Assembly (NCBI GenBank): GCA_031841125.1
Contig: CM063108.1
Coordinates: 49,064,122-49,128,121, forward strand
DNA length: 64,000 nucleotides
Direction: 5' to 3'
Source: Acanthococcus lagerstroemiae
Lineage: Eukaryota > Arthropoda > Insecta > Hemiptera > Eriococcidae
Of the stretch, positions 32,759-43,779 are shown one piece after another. Within the stretch, counting starts at the first letter, position 1. Every line of letters begins with the position of its first letter. The translations under genes were made by a program, and so were the position numbers. The notes beneath the pieces are model-generated. The model ran no database searches. It was given only the letters and a program-made list of their open reading frames with translations, and had not been told where the DNA came from.

Positions 32759-33223
32759 CAGGGATGAGTAGCCGATTAGAAAAGCTTCTTTTCCGGCTAC
32801 CCCAAATTTATAAAGCTTCCGACTTCCTTGCAAAATTAAAAAACTTCTGGCTACCATTTTTAATAGCTTCCGGCTTCTGGCTATTATAGCTACCAAATCT
32901 TTGTAAGTCCGTTAAAATCGTAATTTTACAGGAGAGTGTTTCGAAGATAATGTGCCTAAATTCTGTTTATGTAAGGTACCATTTCAGACGTCAAAATAAT
33001 GTACTAGTTGACTTTTATTTGGTACAGTGCGAGTGTGATAGGCTGATAACTCATTCGAAAGAAATCATAAATATTATCCGAAACGACAAAAAGCTGATGT
33101 CACAAATCACAAAAAGTCGGAAAACACTTGGCTTCTCTACCGGCTTTCAGCTTCCAACTATTTTGGTTTCCGGCTTCTGGCTTCCTGAAATTTTGCTCAA
33201 TAATGGCTGACTTCTTATCCCTG
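32759..33223. mobile_element. hAT-type MITE with TTCCGGCTTCTGGCT motifs
   Basis: Left end CAGGGATGAGTAGCC and right end GACTTCTTATCCCTG are inverted at CAGGGAT(G/A)AG. The 8-bp flanks CGGATTAG and GTGTTTAG agree at 5 of 8, consistent with an aged target duplication. The motif CTTCCGGCTTCTGGCT and variants recur about six times (32785-32885 and 33128-33190), enriched at both ends. The middle (about 32890-33110) is unrelated and may be a further insertion. Confidence 0.65.
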
Positions 33224-33559
33224 GTGTTTAGAAGAGGAAAATGCATCATTAGACAAGGCGGAGGGAGGTGGGGTGATGCTGAAACAAAGCTTAGAGATAG
33301 TATACTACTGAATTTTCTAGTCAATCGGAAAACAGCCTCAAAACTAAGAATTTAAGGCCCCTTCTGAAAAATATTTTTGGTCTATTTTGTGTAATGAAAT
33401 CGAGCTAGGCTTTGTAACTATAAAAGGAATATGAAATTCCAGAGTAAATAGGGTACTTTAGGTATATCAGAAGCAGCTTTACAGTCATGGAAAATTTGAT
33501 TTGGTTCTCTCAACTTTAAAATTTAAAATACACCTAAATAAAACGAACAACACTGCAGT

Positions 33560-33663
33560 CAGTGTTATCAGATATCTCAACTTTACATTCAAAAGTCTAC
33601 CAGAACAAATTTAGTCCAAAACATTGAAATTGTACCACAATTGTACCACTACTGGGAACACTG
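33560..33663. mobile_element. Short hAT-type MITE of the TGGTACA family
   Basis: CAGTGTTATCAGATAT at the left and ACTGGGAACACTG at the right are inverted at CAGTGTT--CAG. The motif TTGTACCA occurs twice near the right end, the complement of the TGGTACA motif that fills the 45482-45808 element. I read this as a 104-bp internally deleted relative. Flanking 8-mers agree at only 4 of 8. Confidence 0.5.
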
Positions 33664-34040
33664 AGTGGCGCTGGGTGAATTGCTACATCAGTCAGTGAGT
33701 ATATGCACCTATGCACTGAATGTTATCTAAAAACAATCACAACTAGAGTCATCACTAATACTATCAAAACTTGTTAACGAGCATGCGGTTTTGAAAACAT
33801 TCAAAGTACAGCTGTTGGTCGTAATTTTGTAACTCAGCATTGACATAGAACGATCGCAAGATAATCTCCACAACTTACACATATAATCCGTCCTTTTATA
33901 CTATGAACACGCAATTGACTAAATTTACTGAAAACAGAAAATACTATTGAGTATTGAGAAACACAATAATTGTCAATGATCAATTATCAGCCGATTTGTA
34001 ATCATTGGCCACAAATTACAGATTTTACGCTTTTAGCCCA
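33664..34040. other. No gene recognised
   Basis: AT-rich sequence with no ORF or repeat I can support. Confidence 0.4.
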
Positions 34041-34556
34041 GCGGAAGCTTCACTGTTGGAAACCTGAAACAGAATACCAAAATTACCATTAATACTTTTA
34101 TAATTCCCATCGCGTTATTCCTTGGAAAATTTACCGATAAGATACCCACAGGAAGTTGTACTAGATTCGATTCGAAAAAATTCTACATTAATTGAATTGA
34201 GAACCCATTTTGTTTGTACATTAACAAACAAACACATTGACCTCTTCTAAATCCAGTTATACAAATTTTACGCAGTTTGAGCGTATTATTTTTGCATAGC
34301 AGGAATTCAGAATCAAGTGTACATAAGCGGAAGCTTCACTGTTTGAAACCTGAAACAGAATACCAAAATCACCATCAATACTTTTATAATTCACATCGCA
34401 TTATTCCTTGGAAAACTTACTGATAAGAGTACCACAGAAAGTTTTCTTGGTTCGATTCAAAGGAAATCTACGCTAATTGAACCGAGAACCCATCAATCCA
34501 TTTCATACATTAATGAACAACACACTTACCTCTTTTCAATCCAGTTACTTTCTTCA
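34041..34556 (+). repeat. Two-copy tandem repeat, about 286-bp period
   Basis: GCGGAAGCTTCACTGTT starts at 34041 and 34327. The copies align through CCTGAAACAGAATACCAAAA, CTTTTATAATTC, TTATTCCTTGGAAAA, TTCGATTC, TAATTGAA and GAGAACCCAT to about 34556, with moderate divergence. It lies just left of, and may belong to, the Helitron-like copy ending at 34994. Confidence 0.85.
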
Positions 34557-34744
34557 CATTCCCTGAGGAAATAGATAATAAATTAATAATCTTGCTTCGG
34601 TAGAGTAAAATCCAAAATAATAATAAAACGTAAATAATCTAATAATCACATTTCTTTTATTGCATTTGCTTGGCTTGGTTGGTTCATTAACAGTGACGCT
34701 TGCACAGTAATGAAGATCAAGATTAATGAGCACCACTGAAGGTG

Positions 34745-34994
34745 AAAAAAAGTGACTGCAGGAGGCTTGTTACTGGCCCTAATAAAATTGAAATTGTTGC
34801 TTATAATTAGTTTCATTATTTTCAACTAATTGTATTCCCAAAAATAAGGCGTCACTGAACTGAACTACATCCAATCAATGAACACTGCCCAAAATCACAT
34901 ATCTGAAATGACGCGCTACTGAACTGAACTGTGACTCTAAACGAGAAGAAAAAAGTGACTGCAATAGACTCGGCTACTCCTAGCCGACCCTAAA
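34745..34994 (+). mobile_element. Helitron-like element, copy 3 (3' end)
   Basis: Plus-strand end: CGGCTACTCCTAGCCG, a perfect 6-bp stem hairpin with a 4-base loop, then ACCCTAA. Upstream are ACTGAACTGAACT repeats and a TAATTATAAGCAACAATT-like block that matches 15970-16080 inverted. An internal second end-like motif (CTGCAGGAGGCTTGTTACTG) is also shared with the 15907-16964 copy. The left boundary is unknown and may include the 286-bp tandem repeat. Confidence 0.55.
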
Positions 34995-36803
34995 AACTTG
35001 TTAACAGAGGTGTGGAGGGGAAGCAGTCTGGTTCAGTTGGCGCGCGCCCGCCCGCTCGCTCTCGCTCTCTCCCTCTCTATTGTTCTTTTTCGTTTTCCAT
35101 CTCACTAAATGTGGGTGGAGCGTTCTAGGTTACTTCTGTTGCATTTTTCGCGTTCGCGTTCGTTTCATTGTTTTTACATTAACTACCCATCCTGAATCTG
35201 AGTAAAGAAGCTTCGTTTCAAAATGTAAAGAGTATCTATGCTGCATGCTGGTACCTCGGCACGTGGGTATGTCTTATGGCTACCAAACACGTTCCACGCA
35301 TTCAGTGGACGCGCAACTGAAACAAGTAAAATATATTCGCGCACACAATGGAGAACGATACCAAATATCATAAAGCAACAGTTGTCTTGATGATGTCATT
35401 GGAGTAACATTCTCGGTGTTATTTGGTCATTTTCAGTGTTGGATGGTCGAAACGTTACGTACAATTTTAGCTGACGGTCAGCGATACAACGTATTCATGT
35501 CGAAATTCAGCCCTGTAGAGAGAAAAAGAGGGCCTGAGGTAAATTTTCACGGGCCCCCTCTCCTTCCGGCTCATTTTGTTCTTTTGTCACATGGGGAAAA
35601 ATTATAAGCTACGGGATAAGAGGTTTCTTCCATGGTGTAAGGAATGATTGTTGGATGTACGGTATGATGTAGCCATAAGCGTTGAAATTCAGGCCTTTTA
35701 AAAATATCGAGGCCCTCTGAAAGTTCGGGCCCGGCGTATCCTCCCCCCCCCTCTCTCTCGACAGGGTTGTCGAGATTACACAGAAGTGTTATGGCTGGCA
35801 AATGTTCGTGTGTTTCAATTTCTTCTGTACTTGCCTCACTGGTCTTGACCGCCATTCTGACATGATGGGCACTTGTCTGGTGCTGATACACAAATATTTT
35901 CCCAATTCTATTTCTACATTTATACCGTTTCAGATCGCCTTTTAGCAACCAGAGCAGCCTTGCTTATTCGTTAACTTCCTCAAAAGTGTTACAGTAACAA
36001 TTTTTCGTTACTATTTTCCCTCGCCGTAAATAATTTTCACTACCGGTGAAACGTGTTGACCTCGTGGACGATGGTGACGTTAACTCGCCTGAGAAATGAC
36101 AAAAGTCACTTTCTACTTTAATGAAACGTAAAAGAGTGGAAACAAAAAATGAGCGAAAAAAAAGAAATTAACTCGCTTTGTCCGATTTGATATTTTTGCC
36201 TTTTAAATTGAATTCATTTAGAAAATTTCATGTACTACTAAATGAGCTGTAACGAAAGAAAGATTATATTTTACTCTTTTTCTACGTTAACGTGATTTTT
36301 CATAATAAGAGTCGTCTTGAAGTTTAAAAAATTATAAATGTCGAGTTTCTTTCTTCTCTTGTCGTAAGATCAACTCGGTGATATTGTTCTTGTGCAAAGG
36401 TGCAGACTGTTTTAATGCTAAAAAAAAGTGAATTATAAAACAGTATATCTTTAAAAGACTAAACAGAATAATGACGGTTCGGAGTTTTAGTTTGTTTTTT
36501 TAAGGAAATTGTGATCGCAGGCATCGGTGTAGAATTCTTATTGATTAAACATCAGTGTCGCGGATGGTGGCGTTTCAGTCTCTCAGCCTTGTAAAAAAAA
36601 ACGGCAGTCATTTCACTGTCTCGTTTGAGAATATGAATTTCAATTGCAAAGAAGCTCGTGGCTTTTATTGTACTTGTTAACTTTTCTTGTAGCCCATTTT
36701 GCCTTTTTAAAAATGAATGTCGGTAAGCTACTTAATATGAGTAGATAGGTAAGTATATACAACAGTTCGAAGACCTGGGAAATATTATGATCAACTTTCG
36801 ATT
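34995..36803. other. No gene recognised
   Basis: A GC-rich CG/CTCT patch lies at about 35040-35075. The minus ORF 35571-35948 (125 codons) has no domain and runs through C-rich runs near 35740, so I do not call it. From 36000 the sequence is AT-rich and featureless. Confidence 0.4.
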
Positions 36804-37090
36804 GCGCAATCAATTACCCTCTAGTTACCCGCGGAAAAGTTACCCATTTGTAACCTTCGGTTACCCTCGAACTACCCAGAAACCCATCAGTTACCTTTAG
36901 TTTCCCTTTAGTTCCACTGGAAACTGGCGGGATTTTGCGCATCCCGATACGCAATCAGTTACCCTCTAGTTACCCGCGGAAAAGTTACCCATTTGCCACC
37001 CTCGGTTACCCTCAGATTACCCAGAAACCCGTCAGTTACTTTTGGTTCCCTTTAGTTACCCGGGTAACTGGCGGGATTTGGCGCATCGGG
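36804..37090. repeat. GTTACCC-rich foldback/MITE-like repeat, copy 2 (two units)
   Basis: Two units of about 143 bp, 36804-36945 and 36948-37090, each run from GCGCAATCA or ACGCAATCAG through CTCTAGTTACCCGCGGAAAA, TTACCCATTTG, CCCAGAAACCC and GGGATTT to GCGCATC. The junction GCGCATCCCGATACGCAATC shows end-to-start fusion, so the units are in head-to-tail tandem. The family is the same as at 2362-2712. Confidence 0.78.
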
Positions 37091-37615
37091 TTGCCGGAAG
37101 GATCTTAACGAACCTCTCAAATCTGAGTTTTGAGACGAAATGCGGAGATGAGATGACAGAGGGACAGGCTAAGGTTTCAATTCTTCCTTATTGTTCACCC
37201 GAGTGGAGTGAAAATGTAGAGATAAACTTGACAGAATGAGAACAGGAGGTGTCACTGTGAAGAGTGCTTCAGAGAGTTGTGAGAGATATTTGATGTGAAT
37301 TTGAAGCTTTGGAGGATGGATTGGACCAAAACTAAGGTAACATCAACGGAGTCGCCAAAAAGAAAGGGGTTTAAGGTCCCAACTTAGTGACAGCATATCC
37401 TGAAAGAGTTTTTTTGCTGTTATAATCTTAGCCAGTCTTTTGATACTGTCTTAAGGGTTCTCGACGTGTCTGTCACGGTCAAGTTTTGAGTAAAAATACC
37501 GAGATGAACTGATCGACTGAGAAGTTGCTATTGTTGTGAAGAGTAATTCATGGAGTTTTATGAGGGAAATTTCAAGTTTCTGGAAGCTGAAATGAGTTTT
37601 CTTACCTTCCTGAAC
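37091..37615. other. No gene recognised
   Basis: No domain-bearing ORF and no repeat I can name between the foldback repeat and the RTE remnant. Confidence 0.4.
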
Positions 37616-38081
37616 TCAATACAAGCAATAGTGGTTTTGTGTCGTGTACTGTTCAAAATTGCTCTTTTTCTGTTTTTTAATTTTTAAGGATAATTTATCG
37701 TCCGTGATTGCGTTTACCTGTTGTACTACTACTGTTTCTTCAGTAGCTTTAATAGACTCCTCTAAAATGTCATACTTCTTTTGAATTTCATGAGTTGTTT
37801 CGAAACCTCTTTCAAGTAGCTCTTTTTGTAGAATTTCGTTTGCTGTTTGGTATTTATGCACCGGTATTATGAGATTTCCCTCTTTTGAGATTCTTTTCTT
37901 CTTGTTGTGTATGGAGGTTTGGTGATTTTCAGGGGGCACCTGCCCAGCCTGTGATCTGAAGAAAATTCAAACTTGCTTAGAATTTCCAGATTTGTCACTA
38001 TTCTAATGTCATGTACCAGGAATTGATCTGTTCCGTTTCTAGTTTTTCCATTCGGGGTTTCCCAGGGTTTTCTACTACCGT

Positions 38082-38110
38082 ATTATTATTATTTTTATTA
38101 TTATTATTAA
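38082..38110. repeat. (ATT)n microsatellite
   Basis: TATTATTATTATTTTTATTATTATTATT-type run inside the LINE remnant; simple slippage-prone sequence. Confidence 0.9.
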
Positions 38111-38141
38111 AGTAGGTAGATGTAATTTTTAGTTATTTGAA

Positions 38142-38365
38142 GGGTACTAAGAAAGAAGCAGGTACGTCACTTTTATTGCGAAGAATTTACTTATATACGT
38201 GATTCTTCCCTGTATGTGAATTTAGAAACTCGTTTTTCTGGACTGTAGCATCCTGTCAGGCATCCTACCACAGCTCAGCTACTTCTGCTCATTACTCCAA
38301 TTTCAACGGTATTAATAACTCAGTTTCGCCAAAAAAGTGACTTACCTGCTTCTTTCCCTGTACCC
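38142..38365. mobile_element. MITE with about 31-bp terminal inverted repeats (224 bp)
   Basis: The left end GGGTACTAAGAAAGAAGCAG with GTACGTCACTT and the right end AAGTGACTTACCTGCTTCTT with TCCCTGTACCC are inverted with four or five mismatches. It interrupts the RTE endonuclease between the block before FSSDHR and the GRRLV block. There is no coding sequence. The target duplication is not obvious, so the superfamily is open. Confidence 0.85.
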
Positions 38366-38733
38366 ATCATTTTGTTCTGCAAGTTATACTAGTCTTCTAC
38401 CATTTTCGTTTGTGTCCCCTGTTGTATATTCTCCTAAACTAAGACTAGCTTTGGTGTTATTGCCAATTTCAAAGCTTAAATCGCCCATTACTATTGTATA
38501 GTATTCCCCCTCCTTACTGTATTTTTCATTCGGTTACTGGTAAAAAATGTCATTTTCTGCCTGGTCGGCTCCTAAGATTGGCGCATGCCGCATTTATGTC
38601 TGTACTATTGTGATTTTACTTTGTGGATCGATCTGTACTTTCACCGGCGCTATTCTCTCCGATATACCCTTAATCTCAATGATTTTGCTTGTTAGATTTT
38701 TATTTATGTAAAAACCTACTTCTCTATATCCCT

Positions 38734-38956
38734 CTTTTTCTAATTTGCTCTCAACTCGAGCTCTGATATCCGCCCTTCCGAGCATCCTTTCAGAGACGTC
38801 GGGGAGGCTGTTAGGGCTGTCTTAGCCCTCTTCCCTTCCGGCCGAAAAACCGGCCTAGGTCGAAATCTGGCGAGTTGCTCTTACGGCGTTGGCTTGAACC
38901 CGGGACCTCCGGATTCCGAGACGAACGCGCTATCCACTCGGCCAACCAAATCCCGC
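38734..38956 (-). mobile_element. tRNA-derived SINE, copy 2, inside the RTE endonuclease
   Basis: Same family as 30206-30419: on the minus strand TTGGCCGAGTGGATAGCGCG (A box), GGTTCAAGCC (B box, one change), the AAGACAGCCCTAACAGCCTC-type body and GCTCGGAAGGGCGGATAT. Diverged target duplications TCTCTATATCCCT (38721-38733) and TCCCTGTATCCCT (38957-38969) agree at 11 of 13. On the minus strand they encode (Q/E)GYRE on both sides of the gap, so the interrupted LINE protein supports the boundary independently. Confidence 0.9.
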
Positions 38957-39031
38957 TCCCTGTATCCCTGGGATTCACCGAAATAATAAAAACAGTTTCC
39001 ATTTTTTCTGTTAATTAGGATATCTCCTATT

Positions 39032-39337
39032 CAGGGTGTCTACCGGTCCCGAAAGTCTCGGAAACCTCGGGAAAGTCCCGGAATTCACTTAACTATTGCT
39101 AAAGGTCCTGGAATTTTTTACAAATGTTGGACACAATTTTCCCCCCAAAACCTGAACTGTTTCCCCGATATACGGAGACTGCTTTGTGTATAGTCCAGAT
39201 CGATAACTATCATCCTACACTGTTGTGTATATTGAGCAAAAAATTGTATTTTTTGCTCCCAAATTCCTCCCGGAAGTGTTTTACGACGTCCCGGAAAAGT
39301 CTCGGAACTCCAAAACTGAATTCTGGTAGACACCCTG
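39032..39337. mobile_element. hAT-type MITE (306 bp) inside the RTE endonuclease
   Basis: CAGGGTGTCTACCGG at the left and CTGGTAGACACCCTG at the right form a 13-bp perfect terminal inverted repeat of hAT type. CCCGGAA and TCTCGGAA motifs recur just inside both ends. The 8-bp flanks CTCCTATT and CTTTTCTT agree at 5 of 8, as for an old insertion. It sits between the ISEIKRK and DILINRK blocks of the LINE. Confidence 0.88.
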
Positions 39338-39420
39338 CTTTTCTTTTAATTTCACTAATTCCCACTATATCAAAATAAATATTTTGTAATGTGTTTTCAA
39401 AATGTAAGTTTCAAAATGTA

Positions 39421-39918
39421 AGTCTGTCTTCACTAGACCGGTAGTTAAAGCATATTGCTTGTGGGCACCAACGCTGAGTGTTATTTGATTTTCGGTTTTG
39501 GGATGGGAAGGATGACAGATTAAAGTGGACTGTATACCCCGTGGCGTTCACTAACCGGGTTGGTGCACTGTTTGGTTTTTAGACCAAAAAGAATAAGTTT
39601 AACCTGTGGGAGCACAACATTTCAAAAATCACCGAATTTTGGGCCGCCCTTCTGAAGAACCTAAGTGGCGAATAGTAAGGTGACATGGATCCTACTAGTA
39701 CCGCCGTGGCGGGGTCGAATAAAAGGAAATCCTGATCGAACACTTGCATTAACATTACATTTGTATGAGATGGCGCTGTGTGCGCCGAGTGCTCAGACTT
39801 TGTTGTCCATTGGGCTCAGGTTGCTGTTAAGGATCAGCTCAGTAGCCTCACTTTTACAGCCAAAGTGAGAATTTCACTGAGTTTTCAATCCCTTTGACTT
39901 CAGTAGATGCTAGATACT
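39421..39918. other. No gene recognised
   Basis: Between two LINE remnants. It may be the 5' part of one or the 3' UTR of the other, but I recognise no coding block. Confidence 0.4.
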
Positions 39919-41551
39919 CTATCCCAGTGCTTCGCGTCTTGTCCTGGCTATTGCTGAGCATTGACATATGATAGGGATCGAGGATTTTCCCTCTTCTCCA
40001 CAGAACCTACAGGAGCCGCTTTTCACCACTCCTATTTTATACCACATGCGTTTTGTGGCTCCATGTCCAGTTAGTAAATCCGACAATGAGCCTAGTATAT
40101 TTTCTATCAAGCTCTAGTAGGAACTCGGTGTACTTACCGGGGGCGTTCCCTATCATTTTTTTACCATCCGCCAGTGCATTTCCATCTTCTTTTTTTATCC
40201 GGGCCTTCATACTGGATTTTATGATGCTGTATGCTACAGGAAGATACGGCCTGGACGTTACCAATACCTTTCTATGCCTTCTTTCGCTAGCTCATCCTTG
40301 ATCTTGCTTCCTTTTATGCAGCAGTGTCCCGGTATCCATGGTATGGTGATACAGTTCTCCTGAGCAAGGGTGAATTGGTCCAATGATGTAGTTTGGTGTA
40401 TCGATGGTACCTTATATTCGGACAGTTCGTTTGCAGATCGCGAAATTTAGGGTGACAGAGTGTGTCGTCATTACATGCCGGGGGAGGGGGCAAACAACTG
40501 TCCAAGTGCCTCCACAAACCGTAAACCTTCTTACTTGGAACCCAGGAATGCGTTTCGAGTGGCAAGTGGTCTCTCGATCTCTGCACCAATCGCCTCGAAT
40601 TTTGCAGTGGTCGTGAGGCTGCAACGGTTCTCGATTACCGCGAGGATTCACACGGGTGAGCGGTAACTTTCGGCTAGGTTAGTCGATGGCGGGCGACGGC
40701 TTACGATGAGTACGGCGAGCAAGGTGAGTTGGTGATTGCTCTCCGTTGGAGTAATCGTCTGGTGGTGATGTAGCTCGGAACATCAGGTCCGAAAGTTGTG
40801 CGCGGAGGCGCCGTTGCGGCGTCGGTACGCCGGTGGTTGTCCAGAATAGGCGGGTTCACTGAGTGCAACTGCGTGATCTGGATGAACGGCCGGCCCCACG
40901 TTGGGCGCCATTTGTCGCGAAACTCGGGCTATCCGTTCCCGAACTCTTTAAAAAAATGTCGACTCGCGACGTGGTACGATCCTCGGCCAATCACGAGGCA
41001 TTCCGGTCACTCCGGAACCGCCGGGTCCCGCTACCCACCGGCCGAACCGCCGCCTCCGCGGACCAACCAGGCCGGATAGCTCGAATTTCGCGACAATATC
41101 AAATGCGTCATTTTGGGAGGGAGTCACAAGGTCTGCCGACAAAGGTACGGCAAGTCCAAAAAGCCTCAATTCCTTTTCTTATTTTCTCTGAGAAGTGATC
41201 TCTCCAGGAAAGTTTTTCGTCAAGATATACTCCTAAGTACCTCACCTTTTCTGTGAGAGCTAACGGTCTTCCTTTGTATTGCACGTTGGTCAACTCCTTG
41301 CCGATCTCAGTTTGGTCCTGGTTTATTGATAACGCTTTTTTCGCACTCCATTTTTCCACTCATCGGAGTTCCCACTGCGTCAGCCCCGCGATGGTCCCCG
41401 GAAATTTGCCAGTTACCACCACAGCCAAATCGTCAGCGTAGCCTGTGTATATTTTTTGACCGTCAAGTTCATCCAGCAAACTGTCCACCACTAGACTGCA
41501 CAGTAGGGGAGAGAATATTCCCTGTAGGCAGCCCCCGAAGGGGCGTTGCAT
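39919..41551 (-). pseudogene. R1/LOA-type LINE remnant: RT, RNase H, C-terminus
   Basis: On the minus strand, 41551-41100 encodes the RT palm and thumb: GGCLQGIFSPLLCSLVVD, IYTGYADDLAVVVTGKFP (catalytic YADD), ALSINQDQTEIG, EKVRYLGVYLDEKLSWRDHF and AFWTCRTFVGRP. After a gap filled by an LTR-element fragment, 40390-40230 encodes an RNase H piece (CITIPWIPGHCCIKGSKIKD, DELAKEGIE). 40210-39919 encodes a C-terminal segment (LLELDRKYTRLIVG, LTGHGATKRMWYKIGVV and the CCHC-like CRFCGEE). These blocks need at least two frames and contain stops. RT fingers and endonuclease are missing. Presence of an RNase H domain after the RT points to R1/LOA/Jockey-superfamily elements; the exact clade is inference. 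Confidence 0.82.
40410..41095 (-). mobile_element. LTR-element fragment: LTR, tRNA-Lys-type PBS and leader
   Basis: Plus-strand 40913-41095 begins TGTCGCGAAACTCGGG and ends TCGAATTTCGCGACA, a 183-bp LTR with inverted termini. Adjacent to it, read on the minus strand from 40910, is TGGCGCCCAACGTGGGGC, a classic primer-binding site complementary to the tRNA-Lys 3' end. The element therefore points left, and 40410-40890 would be leader or gag sequence; a minus ORF at 40412-40651 has no motif I recognise. The other LTR is missing. A related LTR piece is present at 63955-64000. The inner border with the LINE is approximate. Confidence 0.65.
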
Positions 41552-43779
41552 GGGTTTGGATCGAACACTACTTTCTTGAGGAGCAATTTTCTTCGATGAA
41601 CGAAGGCTGATATCAAGAAATGCGATAGTTTCACTTCAGCAAAAAGCAAGTTACTTAAAGTGAGAATATCAGGAAACAGATGCGGAACCGTTAGCCATTC
41701 AAATTATTGTAGAAGTGCTCGAGATTGAAAGTAGACAATGAATTGAGAACCTATATAAGCAGTAAAGTGTAAAATACACGTAGAATACAAAAAGATAGAG
41801 TAAAGTCGAATAAGTGTATCGTTTTAACGACGAGTCGAAAGCTACGTTATATAAAGTTTAAATGCGGTAATTACTCCGGTTGTTAATCGAGTTCTGACAT
41901 TGTTATTTTATTTCGCACTTTAATTACTTAATTCCTTGATTTATCTTTCGGCGTGTGAGATGCCGAGCTCCGGGATAACGGTAATCTGCGGGCTCGGGTT
42001 CGCCTTTTCTAAATTTGTTATTCTCTTCCAATTTTCACGCATACAATCGTTTATATTGTATTTGACTGATCGCCGACAGATTGCACTCGTGGCATGACTT
42101 CTTATTTTTTAAATAATTTTCGTACCTTGCGACAATGGAAAAGCGACAACGGATTTAAACAAAAAAAAAAAAGAAAAAAAGAAAAGAAAAAGGTATTCTC
42201 GCAGGCGCAAAACGGGGGGCAACGAAATAGAATTTGATATAAGAAGTTTTTAATCGTTGCTCGGGCTGATTGTACCCCGAAGACGAGCAAAAGGTTCTAT
42301 TATACTTTTTCAATTTATCGGTATAATACTTTAATATCTGACGCGTTCCCTCTTTATGTTCGAGAATCGTTATCCGTCTTTCTTTATTTTAAATTGATTC
42401 TGAAGCAGATTCCGTTCTATTGTAAGCCCTATGGAGGGGTAGTTTCATTTAGGAAGCTCTCGTGTCGCTTCTTTTCTCGTTCTTTTTGCTTTCTCCTCGT
42501 TTTTTAACAGCCAGATATTAAAATTCTCGACGTCGAGACGTTTACACTTTACATATAACGTGCATTACATTCTATAATTTAGTTCGGCGTTTATAACACC
42601 ATAGGGTATTTCGGAAAAGAAAAGACGAAAACGGGAAAAAAGGAGCAAAAAAAGGAGGAAAATTTCGTGAATTTACCGGCTCGGAAAGTTCAACGTATTC
42701 CCGGCAAATAGTTATGCAAATTTCGCCGGCGCACGAAATTTAAAACGAACAAATGGCAGTGATAACGCTGTAAAAATTGTATCTATCATCGGGACACTGA
42801 TAAATTTCGCTCGGTTTCGATTTTTAACGAACGTCTCGCCGAGATTCGTAAGGTCGTTATCGAGAGAATTTTGTTATTCTAGTCATTTTTCCCCACTCTT
42901 GCTTGGCACGGGGGCGAAAAGACCGGCCCGAGTACGCAGATTGATTAGTGTGCCTCGCCTTCTCTTTTTTTCTATTTCGAAGATAAAGTTTCTGCTCGAC
43001 TAGTGCAGTGGCACGTTACCCTATTTAGGATAATTTCGAATACGTAATTTCAGTTACAGAGCGAGGTGAAACTGGAATTTTGAAAGGTTTTTGCGTCGAC
43101 TTTTCCAAACGGTGCTTTGCGTGGAATGTCACTGAGGTCGATCGACTTACCCAAATTTCTTGTCGTTTTTCAAAAAAGAGTTGAATTGAGACTGAAACGA
43201 AGTATACAGAATTAAGCGCGCTCTGTTTGGGGGAGGTTAACTACAGTCTCCTACTCCTAGAGAGAAGTTTATGTTTGCCTCTTTTCTAATGACGAATTGT
43301 TTTGAAAATGCGAAAATTCTTCGCTCGTTCCGCTCCCGGGTGTTGGTTTTTAAAAGGTAAAGTTACCTAATATGGTGTGGTGGGACGTATGGCGATGTAC
43401 GCATGCCAAAGTGGCCCCTATGACACCGCACCCCCGGCCACAGGAACTACCCTTTCGAGTATCGCGTCAGTGACCGGAGGGACGCTTTAGGGCCGGGCCC
43501 GAGCCCCCATTCCGACGTGCCGGAACGGTGCGCGCGTCCTACCAGAGCCATGGAGTTCCCTACTGACCGAAGTCCGCACTCCCAGAGCGCTCGCCTGGAA
43601 ATTTCAGGCCCCCCACGGCCGGACGCGCTGCCTCTCTTCACTCACCCTTCACCTCCTCGTCATGGTCCGTGTGTCGACGCAGGCAGGTGGTGACGACGGG
43701 TGAGCCCTGCCGGTGAGTCCGCAGTGCAGCTGCAGCAGCTCTTCTCTAGGATGGTACAGAGTTCTCCTCCTGTTCGATG
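41552..43779. other. No gene recognised; CpG-rich patch at about 42430-43130
   Basis: About 42430-43130 has frequent CG dinucleotides (TTCGCCGG, CGTCGAGACG, TCGCCGAG) and TAATTT-type spacers without ORFs, resembling conserved non-coding or regulatory DNA, but nothing proves function. 43440-43700 is GC-rich, possibly the 3' UTR of the R1-type LINE next to it. Confidence 0.4.

Larger units (their letters stand above)
37616..39420 (-). pseudogene. RTE-type LINE remnant: endonuclease with three insertions
   Basis: Read right to left, the frame gives DIVGISEIKRK (about 39370), a break for a hAT MITE (39032-39337), DILINRKNGNCFYYFGESQG (about 38960-39030), a break for a SINE, then EGYREVGFYINKNL, IIEIKGISERIAPVKVQ and ITIVQT (38594-38733). 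Next come ADQAENDIF, VMGDLSFEIG (family GDFNAKIG), TGDTNENGRRLV, a break for a MITE (38142-38365), then IRIVTNLEILSKFEFSSDHR (endonuclease SDH motif, about 37960) and the linker ANEILQKELLERGF...EESIKATEE (37616-37870). So almost the whole AP-like endonuclease is present, but no RT follows. Several stops and shifts are present. The order of blocks matches the family exactly, so confidence in the assignment is high. Confidence 0.85.

Noticed and set aside
35571..35948. 125-codon minus-strand ORF
   Set aside because: No domain, runs through C-rich low-complexity sequence, and has no homologue I recognise.
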